50,848 nt of DNA from Bacillota bacterium (GCA_023433405.1 JAEZCT010000071.1:1-50848), one strand, 5' to 3'; shown: positions 9,223-18,612, numbered from the stretch's first letter. The notes: generated by a model from the sequence alone, not told the origin. A program made the numbers and translations.

Positions 9223-10155
9223 ATGCCAAATACTACGATGGCAGCAACGCCAAAAAAACGCGGCTTATCCCAAAAGATGAAGGATCAGCTCATCGCGTAC
9301 AGCTTTATACTGCCGAACTTTATCGGCTTTGCGTTATTTACACTGGTTCCCCTCGTGTTCGCGCTGGTACTCTCCCTGCTGGAATGGGACGGCGCTAATC
9401 CTATGAAATTTGTGGGGCTTAATAACTTTGCCCGTCTGTTTACAGATAAGCAGTTCCAAAGAGCCCTTTGGAATACGGTCGCCTACACCGTAGGTGTGGT
9501 GCCGCTTACGTTAATCTCGGCTTTAATACTCGCCATTTTACTAAACCAGAAGGTTGTGGCGCGCAACTTCTTTCGCACCGTCTCCTTTTTTCCATACGTT
9601 GCCTCGCTGGTTGCGGTGGCGGCGGTGTGGAACTTTATCTTCAGCCCCACCAAGGGCCCTTTAAACAGCATTTTAAACATCATCACCGGCATTCCCATCG
9701 AGCAGCTGCCCGGCTGGGCCGCCAGCAAGGACTGGGCCATGGTGACCGTTATCCTGTTCAGCGTGTGGAAAAACATGGGCTACTATATGGTCATCTACCT
9801 AGCCGGCCTGCAAGGCATTAACCCGGAGCTTTACGAAGCCGCAAGCCTAGACGGCGCGAACAGCTGGCAGCGCTTTCGCCATGTCACCGTGCCGCAGCTT
9901 GCGCCTACCACCTTTTTTGTCACCATCATGCTGGTTATCAGCTCCTTTAAGGTTTACGACATCTTCATCAACCTCTTTGCGGGCGGCGACAACCAGTTAA
10001 GCGACGCGACCCGCGTTATGGTATACCAAATCTATAACACCGCATTCCGTTCGCTCAACTTCGGGTATGCCAGTGCGCAGGCTATGGTATTGTTTGCGCT
10101 GGTACTCGGTATCACACTGGTTCAATTTCGCGGCGAAGCGAAATTAGGCAGTTAG
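9223..10155 (+). CDS. ABC sugar transporter permease, MalF/UgpA type
   Basis: 310 residues with six predicted membrane helices. The cytoplasmic EAA loop reads ELYEAASLDGANSWQRF, the contact point for the ATPase. It pairs with the second permease starting 11 bases after its stop. No ATPase gene is present in the operon, so a shared MsmX/MsiK-type ATPase encoded elsewhere is expected. The start is the ATG at 9223, with a GGGAAAGGG run upstream; an ATG five codons later is an alternative. Confidence 0.9.
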   Translation: MPNTTMAATPKKRGLSQKMKDQLIAYSFILPNFIGFALFTLVPLVFALVLSLLEWDGANPMKFVGLNNFARLFTDKQFQRALWNTVAYTVGVVPLTLISALILAILLNQKVVARNFFRTVSFFPYVASLVAVAAVWNFIFSPTKGPLNSILNIITGIPIEQLPGWAASKDWAMVTVILFSVWKNMGYYMVIYLAGLQGINPELYEAASLDGANSWQRFRHVTVPQLAPTTFFVTIMLVISSFKVYDIFINLFAGGDNQLSDATRVMVYQIYNTAFRSLNFGYASAQAMVLFALVLGITLVQFRGEAKLGS

Positions 10156-10166
10156 GAGGGTCAACA

Positions 10167-11003
10167 ATGGTTGGAGAAAAGAAAAGACACTTTATCGCCT
10201 CTACGGTTCTTTATATCCTTCTTATACTGCTAGCGCTGGTTATGATCGTCCCCTTTCTGTGGATGATTTCCTCGTCGCTCAAGCTGAGCAAGGACGTTTT
10301 TACCTTTCCCATGCAGTGGATTCCCGAGAACCCCCGCTGGCAGAACTTTCAGGATATCTGGACCAAAATTCCGCTCGGAACCTTTATCTTTAATACGGCT
10401 AAGCTGTCTGTTATCATAACCTTTTTACAGCTGTTTACCTCAAGCTTCGCGGCTTATGCCTTTGCAAAGCTTGAGTTTAAGGGGCGCAACGCACTGTTTT
10501 TAGGCTACATCGCCACCATTGCCGTGCCATGGCAGGCGTACATGGTGCCGCAATTTATCATGATGCGGCAGATGGGGCTTAATAACACCCACCTCTCCAT
10601 GATCTGCCTGCAGGCCTTCTCGGCCTTTGGCGTGTTCATGATGCGGCAGTTCTATCAGAGCATACCCACCGAGCTTTGCGAGGCCGCGCGAATTGACGGC
10701 TTGACCGAATATGGAATATGGGCTAAAATTATGCTGCCGCTCTCAAAGCCCGCGCTCTCGACCCTTACCATATTCACCTTCGTAAATACTTGGAACGACT
10801 TCCTCGGGCCGCAAATCTATCTGACCAAAACCGAGCTGAAAACCATCCAGATTGGTCTGCGCATGTTTATCGCGCAATATTCCAGCGAGTATGGCCTGAT
10901 TATGGCGGCGAGCGTCGTTGCGCTTATTCCCGTGCTTGTAATCTTTTTAACCCTGCAAAAGTATTTTGTACAAGGTGTCGCCAGCGCCGGATTGAAGGGA
11001 TGA
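10167..11003 (+). CDS. ABC sugar transporter permease, MalG/UgpE type
   Basis: 278 residues, six membrane helices, with the EAA loop ELCEAARIDGLTEYGIW. The TAG stop of the preceding permease overlaps the AGGAGGG that serves this ATG, so translation is tightly coupled. It forms the heterodimeric channel with the 9223-10155 product. The stop codon lies immediately next to the start region of the GH88 gene. Confidence 0.92.
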   Translation: MVGEKKRHFIASTVLYILLILLALVMIVPFLWMISSSLKLSKDVFTFPMQWIPENPRWQNFQDIWTKIPLGTFIFNTAKLSVIITFLQLFTSSFAAYAFAKLEFKGRNALFLGYIATIAVPWQAYMVPQFIMMRQMGLNNTHLSMICLQAFSAFGVFMMRQFYQSIPTELCEAARIDGLTEYGIWAKIMLPLSKPALSTLTIFTFVNTWNDFLGPQIYLTKTELKTIQIGLRMFIAQYSSEYGLIMAASVVALIPVLVIFLTLQKYFVQGVASAGLKG

Positions 11004-11010
11004 TGTGTAT

Positions 11011-12177
11011 ATGACCGGATTGTTTTTCAATAAAACGGAGATTTCGGCAGCCGAGGTGAAATCGGCGCTGGATACCGCCGCCGGACAGGTGCTTCGCAAC
11101 CTGCCCGATTTTACGGAGAGCTGCCAAAACCACACCAGTGTAAATAACTTTTACCCCGCCTGCGAAAACAACCAGTGGACCTGCGGCTTTTGGCCGGGTG
11201 AGGTATGGCTTGCCTACGAGCATACCGGCAACGAGGCCTTTAAACGCTCGGGAGAGGTTTTGGCGCGGAGTTTTTTAAACCGGATTATCAACAAGGTGGA
11301 GGTTGACCACCACGACATGGGCTTTTTGTACTCCCCCTCCTGTGTCGCCGCGTATAAGCTGACGGGCAGCAAGGAAGCAAAACAGGCGGCGTTGCTTGCC
11401 GCCGACCAGCTAATCAGCCGGTTTCATCCGGTGGGGGAGTTTATACAGGCATGGGGTACACTGGGTGCCAAGGATAACTACCGCTATATTATCGACTGTC
11501 TGCTCAACCTGCCCCTGCTTTACTGGGCAACCGGTGAAACCGGCGACGACCGGTATGCGCAAATTGCCAAAAGGCATATTACCACCTGCCTGCAATACTC
11601 CATTCGCGAGGACGGCAGCACCTTTCACACCGTATTTATGAACCCGGAGACCGGTGCCTTCAGCCACGGCGCTACCTGTCAGGGCTATCGGGATGATTCC
11701 GACTGGGCAAGAGGACAGGCCTGGGCGGTATACGGCACCGCGCTAAGCTACCGCTACACCAGAAGGCCCGAGTACCTGACGGCCTTTGAGCGGGTTTTAA
11801 ATTTTTATCTTACCCGTCTGCCGGATGATATGGTTCCCTACTGGGATATGATCTTCGTTGAGGGGGAGGAGCCCCGCGATTCCTCCAGCGCATCCATTGT
11901 AGCCTGCGGTCTTTTGGAGATGGCAAAGCATGTGGATCACACGCAGGCGGAGACCTACCGCTCCATCGCCAGAAAGATGCTCAAAGCCCTGCTTGACGGC
12001 TACAGCGTCAAAGACCCTAAGGTTTCCAACGGGCTTGTTCTTCACGCTACCTACAGCAAAAAGTCTCCCTATAACACCTGCACGCCCGAGGGCGTGGATG
12101 AATGCGCAAGCTGGGGTGACTACTTTTATATGGAAGCCCTAACCCGTCTTGATAAAAATTGGGAGATGTATTGGTAA
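11011..12177 (+). CDS. GH88-type unsaturated glucuronyl hydrolase
   Basis: 388 residues with the (alpha/alpha)6-barrel pattern of GH88. Two aspartates match the family's catalytic pair: D102 in HDMGFLY and D162 in YIIDCLLNLP. Further signatures are DSDWARGQAW and DECASWGDYF near the C terminus. These enzymes hydrate the 4,5 double bond of unsaturated uronic acids and release the rest of the sugar, the step after a lyase such as the one at 192-1979. There is no signal peptide, so it acts in the cytoplasm. The ATG at 11011 is taken as start, with AAGGGA 10 bases upstream; a GTG at 11005 is the alternative. The stop overlaps the next ATG by one base. Confidence 0.88.
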   Translation: MTGLFFNKTEISAAEVKSALDTAAGQVLRNLPDFTESCQNHTSVNNFYPACENNQWTCGFWPGEVWLAYEHTGNEAFKRSGEVLARSFLNRIINKVEVDHHDMGFLYSPSCVAAYKLTGSKEAKQAALLAADQLISRFHPVGEFIQAWGTLGAKDNYRYIIDCLLNLPLLYWATGETGDDRYAQIAKRHITTCLQYSIREDGSTFHTVFMNPETGAFSHGATCQGYRDDSDWARGQAWAVYGTALSYRYTRRPEYLTAFERVLNFYLTRLPDDMVPYWDMIFVEGEEPRDSSSASIVACGLLEMAKHVDHTQAETYRSIARKMLKALLDGYSVKDPKVSNGLVLHATYSKKSPYNTCTPEGVDECASWGDYFYMEALTRLDKNWEMYW

Positions 12178-13877
12178 TGAAGCTTGATTCCAAGCAGGAT
12201 TTTCAGTCGCTTATGCACCTGTTTTTAGACCCGCTGCTTCCCCATTACAGCGCCGGCGGCGCCTTGCTTTCACTCGGTGATACCGGCGCCACCTATCCCC
12301 GCCAGACCATCGACTTTGAGGCCTTTTCACGCCCCTTGTGGGCGCTTGTGCCGTTTTGGATGGGCGGAGGGCGGGATGAAGCCTTTGAGACGGTATACCG
12401 CAAGGGCTTTGCCGCCGGAGCAGACCCCGAATCGACGGAATATTGGGGCGGCTTTGGGGATTATGATCAGCGCTTTGTGGAAATGGCGGCCATTGCCTGC
12501 GGGCTGCTGTTTGCACCCGAGCGGCTGTGGCAGCCCCTGACGGATGGCGAAAGGCAACGGCTTGCGAGCTGGCTAAACGGTATTAACGAGCATTTTGTTC
12601 CTTTGTGCAACTGGCAGTTCTTCCGTGTGCTGGTTAATGTTGCACTCAAAAGGCTCGGTATGCCCTATAATGAGCAAAAGCTGGGCGAAAGCCTAGCCGA
12701 GATTGAGAGCTACTACGTTGGCGGTGGCTGGTATAAGGACGGGGTATCCAACCAAAAGGATTATTACGTCCCCTTTGCGCTGCATTACTATGGGCTTGTA
12801 TACGCAAAGGTTTTAGAGAAGGACGACCCCGAGCGCAGCGCGCGGTATAAGGCGCGGGCGATGGAGTTTGCGCAGGACTTTATTTACTGGTTTGCCGACG
12901 ACGGCTCGGCGCTGCCCTTCGGCCGCTCGCTGACCTACCGCTTTGCACAGGCTTCGTTCTGGACAGCCTGCCTGTTCGCGGGCATAGAGCCGTTCCCGGT
13001 CACGGTGATGAAGGGCATTATCACGCGTCACTTTGAGTACTGGCTCGGTCAAAGGATGTTTGACCGGGACGGCATTCTCACCATCGGCTACGCCTACCCG
13101 AACCTGATTATGGCCGAACGCTATAACGCGCCCGGTTCCCCCTATTGGTCCATGAAATCCTTTTTACTCCTCGCCCTGCCGGACGACCACCCCTTTTGGA
13201 CAGCAGACGCCGCGCCGCTACCTGAGCTGGATTCCGTTAAGGCGCTGCCCCGCGCCGAGCTGCTCATTCAGCGCCGCGAAAATGATACCGTGGCCTACGC
13301 GCCGGGTGTATGCGAGCTGTACGGTCACGGGCATCTCGTGGAGAAATACTCAAAGTTTGCCTATTCCACGGCATTCGGCTTCAGCGTCATGCGCTCTTCC
13401 TTTGTGCTTAATGAGGCTTGCCCGGACTGTATGCTGGCGTTTGTAATTGACGACACGGTGTTTGTACGCAAGAACAGTGACGTGTGGCAGGTATCCTCCG
13501 ACCATGTATATTCCGAGTGGAGACCCTTCCCGGGCATTTCGGTGAAAACCACCGTCACCCCCACCCCATCGGGGCATGTGCGCCGGCATGAAATTGAGAG
13601 CGAATACCAGTGTATTGCGGTGGATTACGGCTTTGCCGTCCCCAAATTCGCCCAAGGCTCCGCGCAGGAGCTGACCGAACACAAGGCGCTGGTGCGCACG
13701 GCAAAGTATTTTTGCGCGGTCTCCGGTGTGGGACCGGACGCAGCCCCACAGATTCTAAACGCCGACCCCAATACCAGCCTGCTGTTTACCAACACCCTGA
13801 TTCCCGGTGTACGCTATACAATCGGGAGAGGCCGGACAGTGTTGGAATCCACCGTTGAGGCTGAGGTACGCGGGTAG
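12177..13877 (+). CDS. DUF2264 domain protein of the uronide locus
   Basis: 566 residues, recognised as a DUF2264 protein from its N terminus (FLDPLLPHYSAGGALL, then FEAFSRPLWALVPFWMGGG) and total length. The first 370 residues look like an alpha/alpha toroid and the rest like a beta-sandwich, a heparinase-like layout, so a lyase or hydrolase role on uronic-acid oligosaccharides is plausible but unproven. There is no signal peptide. The start is the ATG overlapping the GH88 stop by one base, with GGGAGA about 10 bases upstream; a longer TTG-initiated frame from 12159 is less likely. It is last in the operon and is followed by a terminator. Confidence 0.8.
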   Translation: MKLDSKQDFQSLMHLFLDPLLPHYSAGGALLSLGDTGATYPRQTIDFEAFSRPLWALVPFWMGGGRDEAFETVYRKGFAAGADPESTEYWGGFGDYDQRFVEMAAIACGLLFAPERLWQPLTDGERQRLASWLNGINEHFVPLCNWQFFRVLVNVALKRLGMPYNEQKLGESLAEIESYYVGGGWYKDGVSNQKDYYVPFALHYYGLVYAKVLEKDDPERSARYKARAMEFAQDFIYWFADDGSALPFGRSLTYRFAQASFWTACLFAGIEPFPVTVMKGIITRHFEYWLGQRMFDRDGILTIGYAYPNLIMAERYNAPGSPYWSMKSFLLLALPDDHPFWTADAAPLPELDSVKALPRAELLIQRRENDTVAYAPGVCELYGHGHLVEKYSKFAYSTAFGFSVMRSSFVLNEACPDCMLAFVIDDTVFVRKNSDVWQVSSDHVYSEWRPFPGISVKTTVTPTPSGHVRRHEIESEYQCIAVDYGFAVPKFAQGSAQELTEHKALVRTAKYFCAVSGVGPDAAPQILNADPNTSLLFTNTLIPGVRYTIGRGRTVLESTVEAEVRG

Positions 13878-13906
13878 AACTCCTCCTTCCGGGGTAACCA
13901 AAAAAG

Positions 13907-13950
13907 AAAGGGTACCGCTTCCTCAAACGGAGCGATACCCTTTTGCTATT
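13907..13950 (+). terminator. Intrinsic terminator of the uronide transporter operon
   Basis: AAAGGGTACCGCT (13907-13919) pairs with AGCGATACCCTTT (13931-13943) with one mismatch, followed by a T-rich tail. Confidence 0.8.
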
Positions 13951-14029
13951 TGAAGGTCGCGTTCTACGTTTCTCCCACTTTTAAGAAGAAACAGATTGCA
14001 CTAATCCTTGCTTTTACAGCAAAAGTGTA

Positions 14030-14130
14030 ATACTGATCCCCTCAAAAAGAGTCGATAAAAATCCGCGTCAAAACCCATAAATTAAAGCTTTTCACTTGAT
14101 TTTATACTCTTTTAAATCGGATATTAGTAT
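14030..14130. repeat. Miniature inverted-repeat element, copy A
   Basis: 101 bp, nearly identical to the copy at 26641-26742. It begins ATACTGATCCCCTCAAAAAG and ends ATCGGATATTAGTAT. The ends are inverted repeats of each other, and the centre is an AAGCTTTTCAC/GTCAAAA hairpin. Too short to encode a transposase; mobilisation in trans is inferred. Confidence 0.75.
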
Positions 14131-14585
14131 AAAACGATATATAGCCGCCGAACCGCCGGATGAAAAACCGGCGGCAAAGCCCACGCCTGACCGAAGTGTT
14201 CCCTGTTGCCTTAACAAGGCGCGGTCCTGCGGCATGGTCTTTGTGACCCAAGGTCATTCGGGGGCTTATATATTTCAAAGAGGCAAAAGACCTGCGCCCT
14301 TGCCCGGCAGCTCCCCTGCGGTCGGGCTTGCGCAGCCTGCCCATAGCCGGACGCGGCGTATTCCCGCTGCATCCGGCGTCAGCCCCGCAAACAGCCGACA
14401 GCCTACCCCCGTGCCGGCGCGCCCTTTTGATCCTCTTACATCCTCATCTTATGCTCTTTAGCCGCCCCCCGCGACATGCCGCCCGACCGGCAACAATGCC
14501 GAATGCTACATTTTAAGCAAAGTGCCGCGGTTTTTCCCCGCAGGGGATTATCCTCCGTACAAAAAACGGGAGATTATTTTTTATC
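14131..14585. other. GC-rich, hairpin-rich stretch without a recognisable gene
   Basis: No open frame here has a convincing ribosome binding site, and the overlapping frames are low-complexity Arg/Pro/Ala translations. The DNA is rich in short hairpins, for example CCGCCGG/CCGGCGG near 14153-14177, and ends in a terminator-like stem with a T run at 14549-14582. It may be a structured RNA or a decayed gene. It lacks the conserved cores I would expect for RNase P RNA, tmRNA, 6S or SRP RNA. Confidence 0.35.
14549..14582 (+). terminator. Candidate terminator before the cysteine desulfurase gene
   Basis: CTCCGT and ACGGGAG form an imperfect stem around an A-rich loop, followed by ATTATTTTTT. It would end plus-strand transcription coming from the GC-rich stretch upstream. 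Confidence 0.4.
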
Positions 14586-14609
14586 ACTTGACAATTATGT
14601 TAATATGAT
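14581..14609 (+). promoter_or_regulatory. Candidate promoter of the cysteine desulfurase operon
   Basis: TTATCA (14581-14586), a 17-base spacer and TATGAT (14604-14609) give acceptable spacing. A perfect TTGACA at 14588-14593 lies only 10 bases from the same -10 box, so the true -35 is uncertain. Confidence 0.4.
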
Positions 14610-14659
14610 AGAGAGCAAAGTAGCACCTGCCGAAGGTTTAGCAGGAGCAAGGAGCAGAA

Positions 14660-15784
14660 ATGGTTTACCTGGATTATGCGGCGAACACCCCCGTTCTGGA
14701 GGAGGTGCTGACCCGGTACGCAAACACCGAACGGGATTATTTCGCAAACCCCAACGCGTCACACCCCTTGGGGGCTGCCGCGCGGCAAAGGCTGGATGAG
14801 TGTACAAAGGCTATCGCATCCTTGCTCCGCGTGGAGCAGAATGCGCTGATACTAACCTCCGGGGCAAGCGAGGCGAATAACCTTGCGCTAAAAGGGATTG
14901 CCCATACCTACCGGCATTTTGGCAGGCATATCATTACCAGCTGCCTTGAACACCCCTCCGTCAGTGGTTGCCTCACCTATTTGCAGGAACAGGGGTACGA
15001 GGTGGAGCTGGTTGATATCGGCGCGGACGGCAGGGTGCGGCTTGACCACCTGCGTCAGCTTCTTCGCAAGGACACCATTCTTGTTAGCATCTGCACCGTG
15101 GACAGTGAGCTTGGCAGTATACAGCCTGTGGATGAGATTGCAAGGCTTGTGGGCGAATACCCGAACTGCCGCTTTCACACCGACGCCACCCAGGCGGCAG
15201 GCAAGATTCCTGTGGATTTTTACGCGGCGGACTGCACGGTTTTCGCGCCCCACAAATTTTATGGCCTCACCGGCTCGGGCGGGCTGGTTAAAAAGCCCAC
15301 CACGGTGCTTACCCCCCTCATTCACGGGGGCGCGGGTTCGCAGCAGGTTCGGGCGGGTACCCCGTCGGTCGCTCATGCAGTCGCGATGGAAGCGGCACTG
15401 AGAAACGCGCTTGCCTTTATGGAGGAACGGTATGAGACCGTACAAATGTTGCGTAGTTCTCTTCTTAATCATCTGACCGCCTACCCCGCTGTTCGGATTA
15501 ATAGTCAGCGGGAAGGCTCCCCCTATATCCTTAACCTGAGCGTGAACGGCGTAAAGGCAGCGCTATTTAAGCAGGCTTTGGAGCGATACGGCGTCTGCGT
15601 TTCGGTAAAATCGGCCTGTTCCACCGAAAACACTCCCTCCCGCGCGGTGTACGCGGTTACGGGGGACAAAAAAAACGCCCTATCCTCCTTTCGCATCAGC
15701 CTGAGTCACCTGACCACCGCCGAAGAAATCGATGGTTTTTTCACCGCATTTGGCGCGTGCTATTATGAGTTAACCAAAGGATAA
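14660..15784 (+). CDS. Cysteine desulfurase (NifS/IscS class)
   Basis: 374-residue fold-type I PLP enzyme that takes sulfur from cysteine and passes it on as persulfide. Visible features are H98 in CLEHPS, D175 and Q178 in HTDATQAAG, the PLP-binding lysine K199 in APHKFYG and the catalytic cysteine C320 in SVKSACST. It is slightly shorter than housekeeping IscS. AAGGAG lies seven bases before the ATG. The next gene, 10 bases downstream, encodes a TtcA-like sulfur-transferring ATPase, so a dedicated sulfur donor role in RNA thiolation is a reasonable inference. No IscU-type scaffold gene is adjacent. Confidence 0.9.
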   Translation: MVYLDYAANTPVLEEVLTRYANTERDYFANPNASHPLGAAARQRLDECTKAIASLLRVEQNALILTSGASEANNLALKGIAHTYRHFGRHIITSCLEHPSVSGCLTYLQEQGYEVELVDIGADGRVRLDHLRQLLRKDTILVSICTVDSELGSIQPVDEIARLVGEYPNCRFHTDATQAAGKIPVDFYAADCTVFAPHKFYGLTGSGGLVKKPTTVLTPLIHGGAGSQQVRAGTPSVAHAVAMEAALRNALAFMEERYETVQMLRSSLLNHLTAYPAVRINSQREGSPYILNLSVNGVKAALFKQALERYGVCVSVKSACSTENTPSRAVYAVTGDKKNALSSFRISLSHLTTAEEIDGFFTAFGACYYELTKG

Positions 15785-15794
15785 CGGAGAAATA

Positions 15795-16646
15795 ATGGAA
15801 AAGCATATACAGGTAGAAAAAAGCATCACCAAAAAGTATCACAAAACCATCTGGTGCCGTTTTATTGAAGGGATTAAGGAATACGACCTCATACAGGAAA
15901 ACGACCGCATTGCCGTGTGCATATCGGGCGGCAAGGATTCCATGCTCATGGCAAAATGTATGCAGGAGCTTTTGCGCCATAATAAATTCCATTTCGAGCT
16001 GGTGTTTCTGGTCATGGATCCCGGCTACAACGACGTCAACCGCCAGACCATTGTCAGTAACGCGGCGCTTTTAAACATCCCCATTCATATCTTTGAAACC
16101 AAGATTTTTGATATTGTTGCGGATATCGACCAAAGCCCCTGCTACCTTTGCGCACGGATGCGCCGGGGGCACCTGTATAAGAATGCTCAGGAGCTTGGCT
16201 GCAACAAGATTGCGGTGGGACACCATTTTGACGACGTGGTGGAAACAGTTTTAATGAGTATGCTTTACAACGGGCGGATTCAAACCATGATGCCAAAGCT
16301 GCACAGCACCAACTACCCCGGCATGGAGCTTATCCGCCCCATGTACTGCGTGCGGGAGGCGGATATTCTTGCTTGGAAGAATTACAACGACCTGCAATTC
16401 ATCCAGTGCGCCTGTCGCTTTACCGAAAACTGCACCATGTGCGATAACGGGGGCGGAGGCTCCAAGCGTCAGGAGATGAAAACACTTATCAAGCGGCTTC
16501 GGCAGATGAACGGGACCTTTGATAAGAACATCTTTCACAGCCTGCACAATGTGAACTTGGACACGGTGATTGCCTATAAAAAGGGAGGTGAGTTGCGTCA
16601 CTTTCTAAAGGACTATGATGAGGCGGTGCAAAGCGAAGAAATATGA
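15795..16646 (+). CDS. TtcA-like PP-loop ATPase, probable tRNA thiolation enzyme
   Basis: 283 residues. The PP-loop SGGKDS (44-49) binds ATP and GHHFDD (142-147) is the second family motif. Two CxxC motifs, CYLC (116-119) and CTMC (213-216), plus C205 and C207, fit an iron-sulfur cluster site as in TtcA, which makes 2-thiocytidine 32 in tRNA. The upstream cysteine desulfurase would supply sulfur. The protein is somewhat shorter than E. coli TtcA (311), and Firmicute homologues are less well characterised, so another thiolated target is possible. GGAG precedes the ATG by about five bases. Confidence 0.82.
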   Translation: MEKHIQVEKSITKKYHKTIWCRFIEGIKEYDLIQENDRIAVCISGGKDSMLMAKCMQELLRHNKFHFELVFLVMDPGYNDVNRQTIVSNAALLNIPIHIFETKIFDIVADIDQSPCYLCARMRRGHLYKNAQELGCNKIAVGHHFDDVVETVLMSMLYNGRIQTMMPKLHSTNYPGMELIRPMYCVREADILAWKNYNDLQFIQCACRFTENCTMCDNGGGGSKRQEMKTLIKRLRQMNGTFDKNIFHSLHNVNLDTVIAYKKGGELRHFLKDYDEAVQSEEI

Positions 16647-16703
16647 CTGCCAAAAACCAAGTCCCTGTATTCTCGGGATTCGGATGACCCCTTTTCTCCG
16701 CTG

Positions 16704-18485
16704 TTACCCCACCGGCATGGTTAACAGCACGGTCGTCCCCTCATTGGGAGTGCTTTGAATGCTTAAGCCATACCGCTCGCCATAATACAGCCGTAACCGA
16801 TGCTGTACGTTGAGGATTCCAATGCTTGTGCCTTCGCCTTGTTCCCCCGCAAGCGTAGCGCGAAGCTTTTGCAGGCGCTCAGAGGACATGCCCGCGCCGT
16901 TGTCGCCCACCGTCACATGCAGCGTGTCTCCTACCTGCCGGGCGGCGACCTCAATCCTTCCATGGCCTTCGCAGGCCTCCACCCCGTGCAGTACCGCGTT
17001 TTCCACCAACGGCTGGAGTGTAAACTTAAGAATATGCACCCGCTCAAGCTCTTGGGGGATACTAATATTATAGCTCAACCGGTTTTGGAAGCGCAGCTTT
17101 TGCATCCTCAGGTAATCCTCCACCAGCTCCTTTTCCTGGGAAAGCTCGATGAGGTCGGTTTTCCAATCAATACTTTTGCGTATAAGCCGCGAGAAGCTGA
17201 CAATAATGTCAGAGGTCTCGTGGTCCTTTTTTTTGAGCACATTGGTGCGGATGGATTCCAGGCAGTTAAACAAAAAGTGCGGGTTCATCTGGCTTTGCAG
17301 CGCTTTTATCTCCGCGTCCTTTGCCTTTAGCTCCATATTCTTCGCGTGAAGCTGGGAACGGTACACCTCGTCAATCAGCGCGCGGATGCGCTCAAGCATT
17401 TCGGAAAAGCTGCGCGAGAGCACCCCGATTTCATCCATTGCGTCGTCCGCAGGCTTTACCTCAAAGTCATCATTGCGCACCGAATCCATGCGCCGCATCA
17501 GACGGTTCACGCGCCTGCTGAACTTGCGGGTAAACACCACAATAAGCAGGATATCCAGCGCCACGGCGGTAAGGCAGATGATGAGGCTTAGCGCAATGGT
17601 GCCGGTAACCTGCACATTAAGCGGCCGGGTGTTTGATATCTCGATGATGGTACAGCGGGAAAGAGGGCCGGTATCCGCAAGCGGGCTGATACGCACCGAG
17701 CCCTCATTTGTCTCTAAGCTCTGCATTCCGTCGTGCAGATACTCCCGCAGCCACTCGTAAGGCGCCGCCTCACTCAGGTTTTTGCCCACATACCGCCTGT
17801 CGGTACTGGAAAGGATATCGTAATCGGGGTTGAGCACCAGTGTTGTTTTGGTCTCGTCCGCGGTTTCAATCAGGCGGTACAGGAGTCGCTCGGGGATATT
17901 AAGGCGCAGGATGCCCGGGGCGGGACGCTCCAAAAGCACCTGCTCCAGCGGAATGATGAACTGGCTGCGAACGGGAATAGGTTTGCCAATATAACCCTCC
18001 CCCGTGTGGGCAAGGGCACCCGCGTGAACCGCGGCGCCCAGCTCGTCCTCATCTATGGCAATAATTAAGGAGTCGTCGGTAAGCACATCCCGGTTTGCGG
18101 TATAGATTACGGCGGTAACATCCTTGATGATTTGGTAGGCAAGCCGCGCCTTGTAGGTGCTGGAGATACCGAAATAATCAAAATACTTGACGGAATAATC
18201 CGTATCCGGGTCGTATTGCTTTTGCAGGTAGGAGGTGAGGTTGCTGTCATAGCGGATGTTGTTGGAAAGATCGATATAATCCCCGAAAAAATGATAGATG
18301 TTATTCGCCGTCTGTTCAAACCCGCTTTGCAGCAGGTAACGTTCCTGGTCCTTGCGGCTCTCCATTATATTGCTGGCGAAAAAGTAACCGATGAGGATGA
18401 CGGGCATAAGCACCGCAAACAAAAAGGCAAGCAGCAGCTTTGAACGCAGCGGCATGTTCCTTATGGCGTGTTGATATCGGTTCAT
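16704..18485 (-). CDS. Orphan sensor histidine kinase, YesM-like
   Basis: 593 residues with membrane helices at about 15-37 and 296-318, a large extracellular sensor, a HAMP linker, the His_kinase motif with H403 in SQMNPHFLFNCLESI, and an ATPase domain (VENAVLHGVE, DNGAGMS). AGGAGG lies about 11 bases before the ATG. No response regulator gene adjoins it. It diverges from an LplBCA-type transporter operon that it may control through a regulator located elsewhere. The nearby AraC protein at 22601 lacks a receiver domain. Confidence 0.9.
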   Translation of the reverse strand: MNRYQHAIRNMPLRSKLLLAFLFAVLMPVILIGYFFASNIMESRKDQERYLLQSGFEQTANNIYHFFGDYIDLSNNIRYDSNLTSYLQKQYDPDTDYSVKYFDYFGISSTYKARLAYQIIKDVTAVIYTANRDVLTDDSLIIAIDEDELGAAVHAGALAHTGEGYIGKPIPVRSQFIIPLEQVLLERPAPGILRLNIPERLLYRLIETADETKTTLVLNPDYDILSSTDRRYVGKNLSEAAPYEWLREYLHDGMQSLETNEGSVRISPLADTGPLSRCTIIEISNTRPLNVQVTGTIALSLIICLTAVALDILLIVVFTRKFSRRVNRLMRRMDSVRNDDFEVKPADDAMDEIGVLSRSFSEMLERIRALIDEVYRSQLHAKNMELKAKDAEIKALQSQMNPHFLFNCLESIRTNVLKKKDHETSDIIVSFSRLIRKSIDWKTDLIELSQEKELVEDYLRMQKLRFQNRLSYNISIPQELERVHILKFTLQPLVENAVLHGVEACEGHGRIEVAARQVGDTLHVTVGDNGAGMSSERLQKLRATLAGEQGEGTSIGILNVQHRLRLYYGERYGLSIQSTPNEGTTVLLTMPVG

Positions 18486-18580
18486 TGTCGGCTTTGCCTC
18501 CTGGTTTTTTGGCTGTTGCTTTCATATAGTACCATCTTATTCGATATCCCGCCGGCGTTCAAGTGACAAGTTACTGATTT

Positions 18581-18612
18581 ATTCTAATATCCGATTTAAA
18601 AAAGTCAAAACT
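18581..18612. repeat. Half copy of the miniature inverted-repeat element
   Basis: ATTCTAATATCCGATTTAAA matches one terminal arm of the 26641-26742 element with one mismatch. The other arm is not found, so this looks like a decayed or truncated copy in the divergent promoter region. Confidence 0.45.

Noticed and set aside
13878..14659. Possible RNase P RNA, tmRNA, 6S or SRP RNA in the GC-rich gap
   Set aside because: None of the conserved core motifs I know for these RNAs could be found on either strand.
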